Origin: Oscillospiraceae bacterium
Lineage (GTDB): Bacteria > Bacillota > Clostridia > Oscillospirales > Oscillospiraceae
Direction of reading: 5' to 3'
Length of the DNA: 15,052 nucleotides
Assembly: GCA_016296565.1 (NCBI GenBank)
Contig: JAEDJB010000037.1
Span: forward strand, 1 to 15,052
Below are positions 6,216-12,688 of this stretch, piece by piece. Below the pieces are notes generated by a model. That model was not told the DNA's origin. It did not search any database and was given only the letters and a program-made list of their open reading frames with translations. The position numbers and the translations under genes were made by a program. Each line of letters starts with the position of its first letter. Within the stretch, counting starts at the first letter, position 1.

Positions 6216-6512
6216 TCAAAATGTATGTTCTGTCCGGTTGATGATGTCGTCCTGGACCCGCTCGGCAATGTCGGTCCAGTAGACGCTGTACCCGGCCACC
6301 CGGACCATCAGGGTAGGATAGTTCTCGGGATGGGCCTTGGCGTCAATGAGGGTCTCCTTGTTGATGGTGTTGAACTGGACGTGATACACGCCGTAGTCGT
6401 TGAGCATGGTGCGCACCAGGTTGGTGAAGTTGCGCATCCCGGCTTCCTTGTAGACAGGCTCCACATAGGTGGCCTCGGGGCAGTCCAGAGGCACGTCACG
6501 GATGGTGGTCAT
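6216..6512 (-). CDS. stand-alone glycyl radical domain subunit of a split glycyl radical enzyme
   Basis: The 98-residue product matches the C-terminal glycyl radical domain of glycyl radical enzymes. HVQFNTINKETLIDAKAHPE (residues 44-63) is followed by the radical motif RVAGYSVYW with Gly74 (codon 6291-6293), and then the conserved helix ending QDDIINRTEH. The first 30 residues are an extra N-terminal segment before the domain proper. ATG 6512 has AAGGAAAGGAG 8 nt upstream. An ATG at 6542 would overlap the upstream gene and has no binding site. The gap to the large-subunit stop is 16 nt and the frame differs. Unlike E. coli GrcA (YfiD) or phage T4 Y06I, the radical motif is not PFL-like, and the partner lacks its own radical domain, so this looks like an obligatory subunit rather than a repair part. 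Confidence 0.9.
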   Translation of the reverse strand: MTTIRDVPLDCPEATYVEPVYKEAGMRNFTNLVRTMLNDYGVYHVQFNTINKETLIDAKAHPENYPTLMVRVAGYSVYWTDIAERVQDDIINRTEHTF

Positions 6513-6528
6513 AAGAACGCTCCTTTCC

Positions 6529-8790
6529 TTATTGCTTTTCAATCAGCTCAGACTGGCTGATCCACATGTTCAGCAGGGTGCCGTTGGTGTAGGCGGGGAA
6601 GTCCAGCTTCCCGTAGCTCCGGGCGGCGGCGGTGGGGCCGTTGGTGTCCGCCTGCTGGGTGGCGGACATGGTGTCGGACAGGGGCATCCCCGCCAGACGG
6701 CCGTTGGGGGTGGCCCCGGTCATGGCTCCGTAGCCCACGTTGGACTGGACCATCTGCACCGCCGCGTCGCAGTAGTGGCCCCGGTACATCTTCAGGCACA
6801 TGGTGCAGTCGGAGAACCACTTCCACAGGTCGGCGGCAATCTCGTCGGCAAAGTCGTCGTCGTTGCCGTACTTGGGGGCGGCCTGGAGCTTGCCCCGCAG
6901 GTCCTCATACCCCTGGAAGTTGTTCATGCAGGCGTCGCAGACGTCCCGCAGGGTGGCCTCATGGTCGGTGTAGACCACCTTCTTGATGGCGGCCACCGAG
7001 TCCACCATGGTGCCGAAGCCGCACATGTTCATGGTGGGGCCTACGTTCACCTTGGCTCCGCCCGCGGTGGCGTCCACCGCCTTCTCCAGGGCGCCCTCCA
7101 GCAGGACGGTAAAGGTGGGCAGGTTGAACTGCTCTGCCAGGAGCTTCTCGCACACCAGCAGGTTGGCGTGGGCCTCGTCGATGGCGTACTTCACCTGGGC
7201 CTTCACGGCGGCGTAAAAGTCCTCGAAGGTCTCAAAGGACTCCGGCGCGCCGCTCTCGAAGGTGAGAAGCTTTCCGGCGAACATGTTGTCGGACTCCGGC
7301 GGCATCACCCCGTTGGTCACCGCCATCAGGGCAGCCCCCGCCACGTTGATGATGCCCGAGTCGGTGTGGCCGTATTGCAGGCCCTCCGCTCCCGGCTCCA
7401 CGCAGCCGATGGGCGAGCCGTACTTGAGAATTTCCTTCCGGGTGTAGTTGGAGTATCCATCCAGACCGCCGGCCCGGTGCTCCAGCATGGAGTAGAGCCC
7501 CTCGCAGTTGAAGAAGGAGGGGTGGCCCATGCCCTCGGCGGCCAGCTCGCAGGCCTCGTAGAGCAGGGAGTCCGGGGTTTTCTGGTGGAGCATGATGCAC
7601 ACAGCGGGGGATGTGGTCTTGGCGTACCGCATGGCCCGCAGGCACAGGTAGGACAGCTCGTTGGTGGCGTCCTTGCCGTTTTCGTCCAGGCCGCCCACGT
7701 CCAGGTGGGGGTAACGGTAGTAGCCGCCGAAGATGTAGGCCATCTGGGTGGACTGGAACCACACGTTGGAGGTCACCCGGACGTAGAGCTCCTCGATGAG
7801 CTCCATGGCCTTCTCCGGGGTGAGAATGCCCTTTTCAATGTCCGCCTTATAATAAGGATACATGTACTGGTCGAACCGGCCCCAGGTGATGGAGGGACCG
7901 GCCCCCTCCACAAAGAGGAAGAAGCACACCGCCCAGGCGGTCTCGCAGGCGTCATAGAAGGAGGTGGCGGGACCCCAGGGAACCCGCTTCATCATGGCGG
8001 CCATGTTCTCCAGCTCCTGCTTGCGGACGGGGTCGGTTTCCTCCCCGGCCTTTCTGGCGCAGGCGGCGGAGAGCCGCTCCCCCCAGTCCCGGATGGCCTC
8101 CAGGACCTCGATGATGCCGGTGTAGAAAATGCGCTTGTCAATGGAGGCCGGGTCGTTGGGGTCCAGGGCGGCCAGATAGCCCTTGGCCTCCTCGTAATAC
8201 TTCACAAAGCCGTGCTGGATCACATCGGTCCAGGCGGGGATGAAGTGGGAGCCGTTGGCGCACAGGTAGTTGGACACGTCGGACACGCCCCCGAACTGGC
8301 CCCGGTTCCACTCCTCCTTGCTCACATAGTGGCCCCACTGGACCGCCATGGTTTTGTCCTTCCAGTAGGGCAGCAGGTCCTCCTCCAGCTCCTTGTAGTC
8401 CTCGTCGGTGATTTCAAAGGGGTCATAGGTGCGGCTGCGCAGGTTGGGCAGATCCTCTGCCAGCCAGTGGGCGTGAAGCTCAATGGCGAAGTTGGCCCCC
8501 CGTATGCGCTTGGTGGGCCAGCCCACCAGCTGCTCGTAGTCATACACGTTGTCGCTGAGGGTGCGGTAGACCTCGGCGGAGGCCTTGTACCGGCGCATGA
8601 TGCTGGGCATCCCCTCAGTCTCCCGGTACACCTTGGTGTAGGCCCGGGCCCGGGTGATGTCCACGTTGGGCCGGTTGGAGTGGAGCATCCCGTTGAGCTC
8701 CTGAATGCGCTTGGTGCTGCCGACCTTGGCGACGGTTCCGGCCCGCAGCTCGTTGCCCAGGGCTGCGCCGGCGGTGGGGACATGGCTCAT
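6529..8790 (-). CDS. glycyl radical enzyme large (catalytic barrel) subunit lacking the radical domain
   Basis: The product is 753 residues from ATG 8790, chosen because AAAGGAG lies 7 nt upstream; ATG 8796 is only 1 nt from it. The fold is the ten-stranded PFL-like barrel. The active-site loop reads SPIGCVEPG with the thiyl cysteine at about residue 463 (codon 7402-7404) and a Cys-x-Glu pair typical of dehydratases, decarboxylases and lyases rather than the Cys-Cys of pyruvate formate-lyase. LDVGGLDENGKDATNELSYL and GATPNGRLAGMPLSD are further family blocks. The protein ends NMWISQSELIEKQ, just where a one-chain enzyme would continue into the glycyl radical domain, which is encoded by the next gene. 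No RVxGY motif is present here. The substrate is unknown. Expected to be cytosolic and oxygen-sensitive once activated. Confidence 0.92.
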   Translation of the reverse strand: MSHVPTAGAALGNELRAGTVAKVGSTKRIQELNGMLHSNRPNVDITRARAYTKVYRETEGMPSIMRRYKASAEVYRTLSDNVYDYEQLVGWPTKRIRGANFAIELHAHWLAEDLPNLRSRTYDPFEITDEDYKELEEDLLPYWKDKTMAVQWGHYVSKEEWNRGQFGGVSDVSNYLCANGSHFIPAWTDVIQHGFVKYYEEAKGYLAALDPNDPASIDKRIFYTGIIEVLEAIRDWGERLSAACARKAGEETDPVRKQELENMAAMMKRVPWGPATSFYDACETAWAVCFFLFVEGAGPSITWGRFDQYMYPYYKADIEKGILTPEKAMELIEELYVRVTSNVWFQSTQMAYIFGGYYRYPHLDVGGLDENGKDATNELSYLCLRAMRYAKTTSPAVCIMLHQKTPDSLLYEACELAAEGMGHPSFFNCEGLYSMLEHRAGGLDGYSNYTRKEILKYGSPIGCVEPGAEGLQYGHTDSGIINVAGAALMAVTNGVMPPESDNMFAGKLLTFESGAPESFETFEDFYAAVKAQVKYAIDEAHANLLVCEKLLAEQFNLPTFTVLLEGALEKAVDATAGGAKVNVGPTMNMCGFGTMVDSVAAIKKVVYTDHEATLRDVCDACMNNFQGYEDLRGKLQAAPKYGNDDDFADEIAADLWKWFSDCTMCLKMYRGHYCDAAVQMVQSNVGYGAMTGATPNGRLAGMPLSDTMSATQQADTNGPTAAARSYGKLDFPAYTNGTLLNMWISQSELIEKQ

Positions 8791-8822
8791 AGTCATACTC
8801 CTTTCAGCATAGAAAACTCAGC

Positions 8823-9599
8823 TCAATCAATCCACCCTTTGGCGGACCACTCCTTGATCTGGTCAAAGTCGTGGCCGAAGAGCAGGGTGGCGTCGTAGTC
8901 CTTCTGCATCTGCTTGATGCGGTGGAGGTTGTCGAAAAATTCGTCGGTGGTCTTGTTGATGGTGCCGCCGGGGGGCAGCTCCCGGTCAAAGCTCTCCCGG
9001 GAGTACACCGTGTCGCTGGTGGTGATGATGGTGCCGTGATGCTCGGTCTTTAAGATCATGCCGATGACCCCGGGGGTGTGGGACTGCTGAATGAACAGCT
9101 CCAGGTCGTCGGCCAGCTTGGTGTCCTGGCTGATGGTCTCAAACTGGATGCCCTCCACGTCGAACAGCTCCCGGATGTAGGCCCCGCCGTTGCCGGTCAT
9201 GACGCTGAAATAGGCCTCCTTCAGGTCAGCCTCGGAGACCATCACCTTTTTGATGGCCTTGGTGCCCACAAAGTCCTTGAGCCCCGCGGCGTGGTCGAAG
9301 TGCAGGTGGGAGATGATGATCCGGTCAATGTCGTCCGGGGTCAGGCCCTTGGCCGCCAGGGCGTCTTTAATGGAGATGCACTCCACCACCGGGTAGTTGT
9401 GGAGCATGTCGGGGGTATACACCCTGGCGTGGTCCGGGCTGTTGCCGGTGTCGTAGAGGAGGTTGCCCAGGGTGGGGTGCTGGATGAGGATGGCCACGGC
9501 GGGAGACTTGATCATCTCCGCATCGTCGTCCCACTGGACCAGCCGGAACTTGGGAAACTCCATCCGGCCCAGATATAACACGCTGATCTTCATGCCCAT
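8823..9599 (-). CDS. metallo-beta-lactamase fold hydrolase, lactonase-like
   Basis: The 258-residue product resembles the N-acyl-homoserine-lactonase branch of the MBL superfamily. It has a complete two-metal site: HLHFDH (His98, His100, Asp102, His103), His174 in SHTPG, Asp196 in TTSDT and His243 in FGHDFD. No signal peptide is visible, so it is probably cytosolic. ATG 9599 is preferred because GGAG lies 10 nt upstream; the ATG at 9608 is nearly on top of it. It sits 32 nt before the glycyl radical enzyme gene and so is probably co-expressed. The operon context suggests that it opens a lactone or ester in the same pathway, rather than quenching quorum signals. The exact substrate is not deducible. 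Confidence 0.87.
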   Translation of the reverse strand: MGMKISVLYLGRMEFPKFRLVQWDDDAEMIKSPAVAILIQHPTLGNLLYDTGNSPDHARVYTPDMLHNYPVVECISIKDALAAKGLTPDDIDRIIISHLHFDHAAGLKDFVGTKAIKKVMVSEADLKEAYFSVMTGNGGAYIRELFDVEGIQFETISQDTKLADDLELFIQQSHTPGVIGMILKTEHHGTIITTSDTVYSRESFDRELPPGGTINKTTDEFFDNLHRIKQMQKDYDATLLFGHDFDQIKEWSAKGWID

Positions 9600-9666
9600 A
9601 GCGATCATTCTCCTTTATATTATAACGTTTTTCCTAATTCTATTGAACCTGATTTCCCTCCGGAAA

Positions 9667-10908
9667 TCAATCCACAGAACTCCATGGATTCATTCCTTTT
9701 CCGCATGAACGGCCCTTCCCCAGCAGAACCAGCAGGAGAACCATCCCCACTCCGCCGGCGATGGTGGCGAAAGCCAGCAGCAGGGAGACCCCCGCGTAGT
9801 CCAGCAGCAGGCCGCCGGCGAAGCTGGCCAGCACGTTGCCCAGGGTCATGGCCATGGCAAACCAGGCCTGCCCCTGCACCCGGTCCCCCGGGGCCACCGT
9901 GTCGTTGATCCAGTAAATAGAGGCCAGGGTGTACAGGGCGTAGCCGGGCATCTCAAAGATCTGCACCCCGTAGAGCACCCCCATGCCAGGTGCCATCCAG
10001 GCTCCCAGGGCGTGGAGAAAAAAGCCCACCCCGCAGACCCGCACCAGGGACCGGCTGCCGGCCTTTTTCAGCAGGAGGGCAAAGCCGAACATCACCGGCA
10101 GCTCCGCGAAGGCCTGGATGGAGAGCATGGTTCCCATCTCCTCGCTGGTCCCTCCCAGGGGCTGGACGATCTGGAAGGCGTAGGTGTTCAGCACATTGTG
10201 GCTGATAAACAGGCAGACCACCCCCAGGAGAATCCAAACCATCCCCCGGTATTTTCTCAGGAAGGGCCGTTTGTCCGCCGGGGTATCCGCCGCCGCCGGG
10301 GCGGTCTCCCCTCCCCCCGTTTCCTCCGGGGTGCGGAACCGGAAGGTAGCCACCGACAGGAGAAGGACCAGGTTGATGGCCAGCATGGCCAGAGGGAGGG
10401 CGTTTTCCCCCAGCCACAGCACCAGCCGGCCGCAGAGGGCGGAAAACACCCCGTAGGCCACAGACCCGATCCCCCGGGCCACCCCGAAGTTCAGGGGGAT
10501 GCCCCGGTTCAAGCAGTCCATCCCCAGGGCGCTGCACAGGGGGAGCACCAGCTGGAGGAGGATCATCAGGCAGCCGTAAAGCACTGTCTGAGCGGCCGAG
10601 GCGGTGAACACCCGCAGCAGGCCGCTGAACACCGTCTGGATCACCAGCAGCACCATGGCAAACTGCCGCAGGGATATCCGCCGGAGGTTGTCCGCCGCCC
10701 GGGAGACCACCGGCTGAAGGACAGCGGAGAGAATGCCGGACACGCTGATGAGAATCCCGATCTCCGTGTTCCGGAACCCCTGGCAGAGCAGGTAAACGCT
10801 GGAAAAGGTGAGGATGACGCAGTAGCTGGCCCAGTAGCTGCTCTGCATCAGGGTATACCGCCCGGTGGCGTGCCGGGGGCGCAGGACGGGGGAAGCCGTA
10901 TGGTTCAT
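9667..10908 (-). CDS. major facilitator superfamily transporter (HcaT/oligosaccharide-symporter-like)
   Basis: The 413-residue product is almost entirely hydrophobic and fits 12 membrane segments in two bundles, with a hydrophilic, Thr/Glu/Ala-rich middle loop (about residues 195-220) of the MFS type. The first helices, with YLLCQGFRNTEIGILIS and the following VVSRAADN, resemble the 3-phenylpropionate (HcaT) and oligosaccharide/proton symporter branches. ATG 10908 has AAGGGAG 8 nt upstream. It is the first gene of the catabolic operon, directly downstream of a good promoter and divergent from the LysR regulator. The natural reading is substrate uptake for the split glycyl radical pathway; product export is also possible. 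The resemblance to aromatic-acid carriers is only suggestive. Confidence 0.85.
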   Translation of the reverse strand: MNHTASPVLRPRHATGRYTLMQSSYWASYCVILTFSSVYLLCQGFRNTEIGILISVSGILSAVLQPVVSRAADNLRRISLRQFAMVLLVIQTVFSGLLRVFTASAAQTVLYGCLMILLQLVLPLCSALGMDCLNRGIPLNFGVARGIGSVAYGVFSALCGRLVLWLGENALPLAMLAINLVLLLSVATFRFRTPEETGGGETAPAAADTPADKRPFLRKYRGMVWILLGVVCLFISHNVLNTYAFQIVQPLGGTSEEMGTMLSIQAFAELPVMFGFALLLKKAGSRSLVRVCGVGFFLHALGAWMAPGMGVLYGVQIFEMPGYALYTLASIYWINDTVAPGDRVQGQAWFAMAMTLGNVLASFAGGLLLDYAGVSLLLAFATIAGGVGMVLLLVLLGKGRSCGKGMNPWSSVD

Positions 10909-10935
10909 AGCAGGCGCTCCCTTCTTTTTGCCTGT

Positions 10936-10965
10936 AGTATACCATCTGCCTGCCGCCCTTCACAA
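10936..10965 (-). promoter_or_regulatory. promoter of the glycyl radical enzyme operon (TTGTGA-18-TATACT)
   Basis: On the minus strand TTGTGA (10960-10965) and TATACT (10936-10941) are 18 nt apart, and the -10 has an extended TGG just before it. The start site would be near 10929, about 20 nt before the MFS ATG. A weak -35 with a good -10 is typical of promoters that need an activator, here most simply the divergent LysR protein. A perfect 11-nt palindrome (GGAAA-T-TTTCC, 10976-10986) lies just upstream of the -35 and is a possible operator. Confidence 0.68.
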
Positions 10966-11025
10966 TGGCCGCCGGGGAAATTTTCCGGGGACTTGCTGTT
11001 TCCATTCCTTTTTCGCATCGGTTGT

Positions 11026-11031
11026 GATAAA
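11026..11031 (+). promoter_or_regulatory. possible extended -10 element for the LysR gene
   Basis: GATAAA with an upstream TG (TGTGATAAA) lies 27 nt before the GTG start. No good -35 is present at 16-18 nt (CATTCC is the hexamer at 17). If used, the transcript leader would be short and begin just before the GGAGG binding site. Weak evidence. Confidence 0.3.
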
Positions 11032-11057
11032 CTACATTAGGAAAGGAGGAAAGCCCC

Positions 11058-11939
11058 GTGAACATCGACCATCTGCGCTATTTTCTGGTGCTCTCCCAGG
11101 AGATGCACTACAGCCGGGCAGCGGAGCGGCTGAGCATCTCCCAGTCGGGTCTCAGCCACGCCATCGCCGCTTTGGAAAAGGAGCTGGGCGTCCCCCTCTT
11201 TGAAAAAAGCGGCCGGGGCATCCGCCTGGGGCAGTATGGCCTGGCCCTGCTCCCCCAGGCCCAGCAGATCGTGGCGGCGGCGGACCGCTGCCTGCGCTCC
11301 TTCCAGATGCTCCGGGAGGGAGTGGGCACCATCCGGCTGAAAACCATCCCCCTGCTCATCATCCCCACGGTGACCAGGCTCTGCCGCCAGTTCAAGGAGA
11401 CCCACCCGGGGTGCGACTTTCAGTTTTCCACCGGCATGTCCAGCCAGGTCTGCCAGTCCCTCCAGGCGGGGGAGATTGACATCGGCTTTTGCTCCAAGCC
11501 GGTGGAGGACCCGGGATTGGAGTATGTACCCATTCAGCGCCGCCGGCTGGTGGCGGCGGTCCCCCTGGACCACCCCCTGGCATCCCGGGAGACCGTCCCG
11601 TTGGAGGACACCCTCCCCTACCCCCACGTGACCTACTCCTGGGTCAGCGGCCAGCGGGACATGGTGGACCAGCTTTTTGCCCCTGTGAAGGACCGGTGGC
11701 ACATCGCTTACGAGGTGGAGGACGCCAACTTTATCATGGAACTGGTGGCCCAGGGCTTCGGCATTACCGTCATGCTGGAGACACCCCCTGTCCACCGGCC
11801 GGACGTAAAGCTGCTGCCTCTGTCCGGTCCCGCCCGGGAGAGCTGCTTTTACATCGCCCGCCGCCGGCAGCCCCACCCTCTGGCCGCGGTGGATCTCTTC
11901 TTCCGGTTCTGCGTGGAGCTGGGACAGAAAGGGTTGTGA
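11058..11939 (+). CDS. LysR-family transcriptional regulator, divergent to the glycyl radical operon
   Basis: The 293-residue product is a complete LysR-type regulator. The N-terminal winged helix-turn-helix spans about residues 1-60 with YSRAAERLSISQSGLSHAIAA-type sequence and LGVPLFEKSGRG. It is followed by the linker helix and a two-lobed periplasmic-binding-like effector domain (about residues 90-290) with IDIGFCSKP and GFGITVML as recognisable strands. The start is GTG 11058, with GGAGG 8 nt upstream. It lies head-to-head with the MFS gene across 149 nt, the classic arrangement in which the regulator senses a pathway substrate or intermediate and activates the divergent operon. The effector cannot be read from the sequence. 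Confidence 0.93.
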   Translation: MNIDHLRYFLVLSQEMHYSRAAERLSISQSGLSHAIAALEKELGVPLFEKSGRGIRLGQYGLALLPQAQQIVAAADRCLRSFQMLREGVGTIRLKTIPLLIIPTVTRLCRQFKETHPGCDFQFSTGMSSQVCQSLQAGEIDIGFCSKPVEDPGLEYVPIQRRRLVAAVPLDHPLASRETVPLEDTLPYPHVTYSWVSGQRDMVDQLFAPVKDRWHIAYEVEDANFIMELVAQGFGITVMLETPPVHRPDVKLLPLSGPARESCFYIARRRQPHPLAAVDLFFRFCVELGQKGL

Positions 11940-11979
11940 AGAACCAAACAGATCGCGGGTTTTGTCGGTTTCCCTTTCC

Positions 11980-12008
11980 TTGACATTTGATTGCCCCAAT
12001 TCTACAAT
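11980..12008 (+). promoter_or_regulatory. promoter of the TetR-family gene (TTGACA-17-TACAAT)
   Basis: A perfect -35 TTGACA (11980-11985) is followed after 17 nt by TACAAT (12003-12008), one base from consensus. The start site would be near 12015. Two direct copies of CAATTCT (11997-12003 and 12005-12011) overlap the -10 and could be a regulator contact. The TetR gene therefore does not need transcription from the LysR promoter. Confidence 0.82.
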
Positions 12009-12049
12009 TCTCTTAATCCGCTGATTTTAGCCATTGGAGGTGGTCTTTC

Positions 12050-12619
12050 ATGCAAGAAAACACCCGGACCCAGCGCACCTACGACCTGCTCCTCCAGGCC
12101 CTCACTGAGCTGCTCACGGAAAAAACCTTTGACGAGATTCGGGTCACGGACCTCTGCGAGAAAGCAGGCATTCACCGGTCCACCTTTTACGCCCATTTTG
12201 AGGACAAGCGCCACCTGCTCACCTTCGGCATCCAGGAGCTCATGGACATCTTCCTGGTGGCCCTGCCCTCCGCCGCCGACCCGGACGCCTTTCGCCGGGC
12301 CCTGTACCGGATCTTCAAATATTTCCTCAAAAACAAGCATGAGTACACCATGCTCTTCCTGGACCCCCGCAACGCCTCGGCCAAGCAGCTCTTCCACACG
12401 GAGTTTGTCCGGGCCTTCCGGGGGGTGCTCAAGGAGAAGGCCCCGGGGGTCCCTCCCACGGACCTGACCCTGTACAGCCAGTTCTTCACCGGCGGGCTGT
12501 TCTCGGTGATTACCTGGTGGCTGGAAACCGACACCAGCATGCCCCTAGACCAGCTGGCCGAGCAGTTTGCCAGCCTCAACGCCGCCAACTTCCATCTGTT
12601 CTCTCCGGAGACGGAATAA
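12050..12619 (+). CDS. TetR/AcrR-family transcriptional regulator
   Basis: The 189-residue product has a TetR N-terminal domain: a helix, then the helix-turn-helix at about residues 31-50 with IRVTDLCEKAGIHRSTFYAHF and the usual EDKRHLL that follows. The C-terminal half is helical, with FTGGLFSVITWWLE near the end, resembling the C-terminal domain found in TetR proteins of the DhaS-like group. GGAGG lies 9 nt before the ATG. It follows the LysR gene by 110 nt but has its own promoter, and it is convergent with the antiporter gene. No target gene is obvious. It may regulate itself, the operon to its left, or something outside the window. Confidence 0.9.
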   Translation: MQENTRTQRTYDLLLQALTELLTEKTFDEIRVTDLCEKAGIHRSTFYAHFEDKRHLLTFGIQELMDIFLVALPSAADPDAFRRALYRIFKYFLKNKHEYTMLFLDPRNASAKQLFHTEFVRAFRGVLKEKAPGVPPTDLTLYSQFFTGGLFSVITWWLETDTSMPLDQLAEQFASLNAANFHLFSPETE

Positions 12620-12638
12620 CACACGAACGTATATAAAG

Positions 12639-12675
12639 CGGGGCCGCCGCAGAAATCTTTTCTGCGGCGGCCCCG
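12639..12675. terminator. bidirectional intrinsic terminator between TetR gene and antiporter gene
   Basis: A 17-bp perfect stem (12639-12655 with 12659-12675) has a 3-nt loop and a very GC-rich base. On the plus strand it is followed by a T-rich run (TTGTGTTTGTGTTTT) and ends the TetR transcript. On the minus strand it lies 13 nt after the antiporter stop and is followed by a shorter U-containing stretch (GCTTTATAT), so it can serve both converging genes. Confidence 0.92.
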
Positions 12676-12688
12676 TTGTGTTTGTGTT

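Noticed and set aside
6216..6512. GrcA/YfiD-type spare part for pyruvate formate-lyase
   Set aside because: The radical motif and flanking sequence resemble dehydratase-type enzymes rather than PFL, and the adjacent partner has no radical domain of its own to repair.
6500..6545. The idea that the glycyl radical enzyme is one gene broken by a frameshift or sequencing error
   Set aside because: The second gene has its own well-placed ribosome binding site and about 30 extra N-terminal residues not needed for a simple continuation, and the large subunit ends cleanly with a stop just before it. Still worth confirming with reads and relatives.
6469..8898. Long plus-strand open frame (about 800 codons) opposite the glycyl radical enzyme
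   Set aside because: It is a GC-driven shadow. Its translation is Gly/Val/His/Leu-rich without family features, while the minus-strand frame encodes a clear enzyme with ribosome binding site and motifs.
9619..9647. Internal promoter TTCAAT-17-TATAAT before the MBL gene
   Set aside because: The -10 is perfect, but the predicted start site would fall within the MBL ribosome binding site and the -35 is poor; more likely AT-rich chance.
10909..11065. Earlier upstream start for the protein encoded left of the LysR gene
   Set aside because: The frame that extends to 11065 is a different reading frame without membrane segments; the MFS frame starts at 10908 with a good ribosome binding site.
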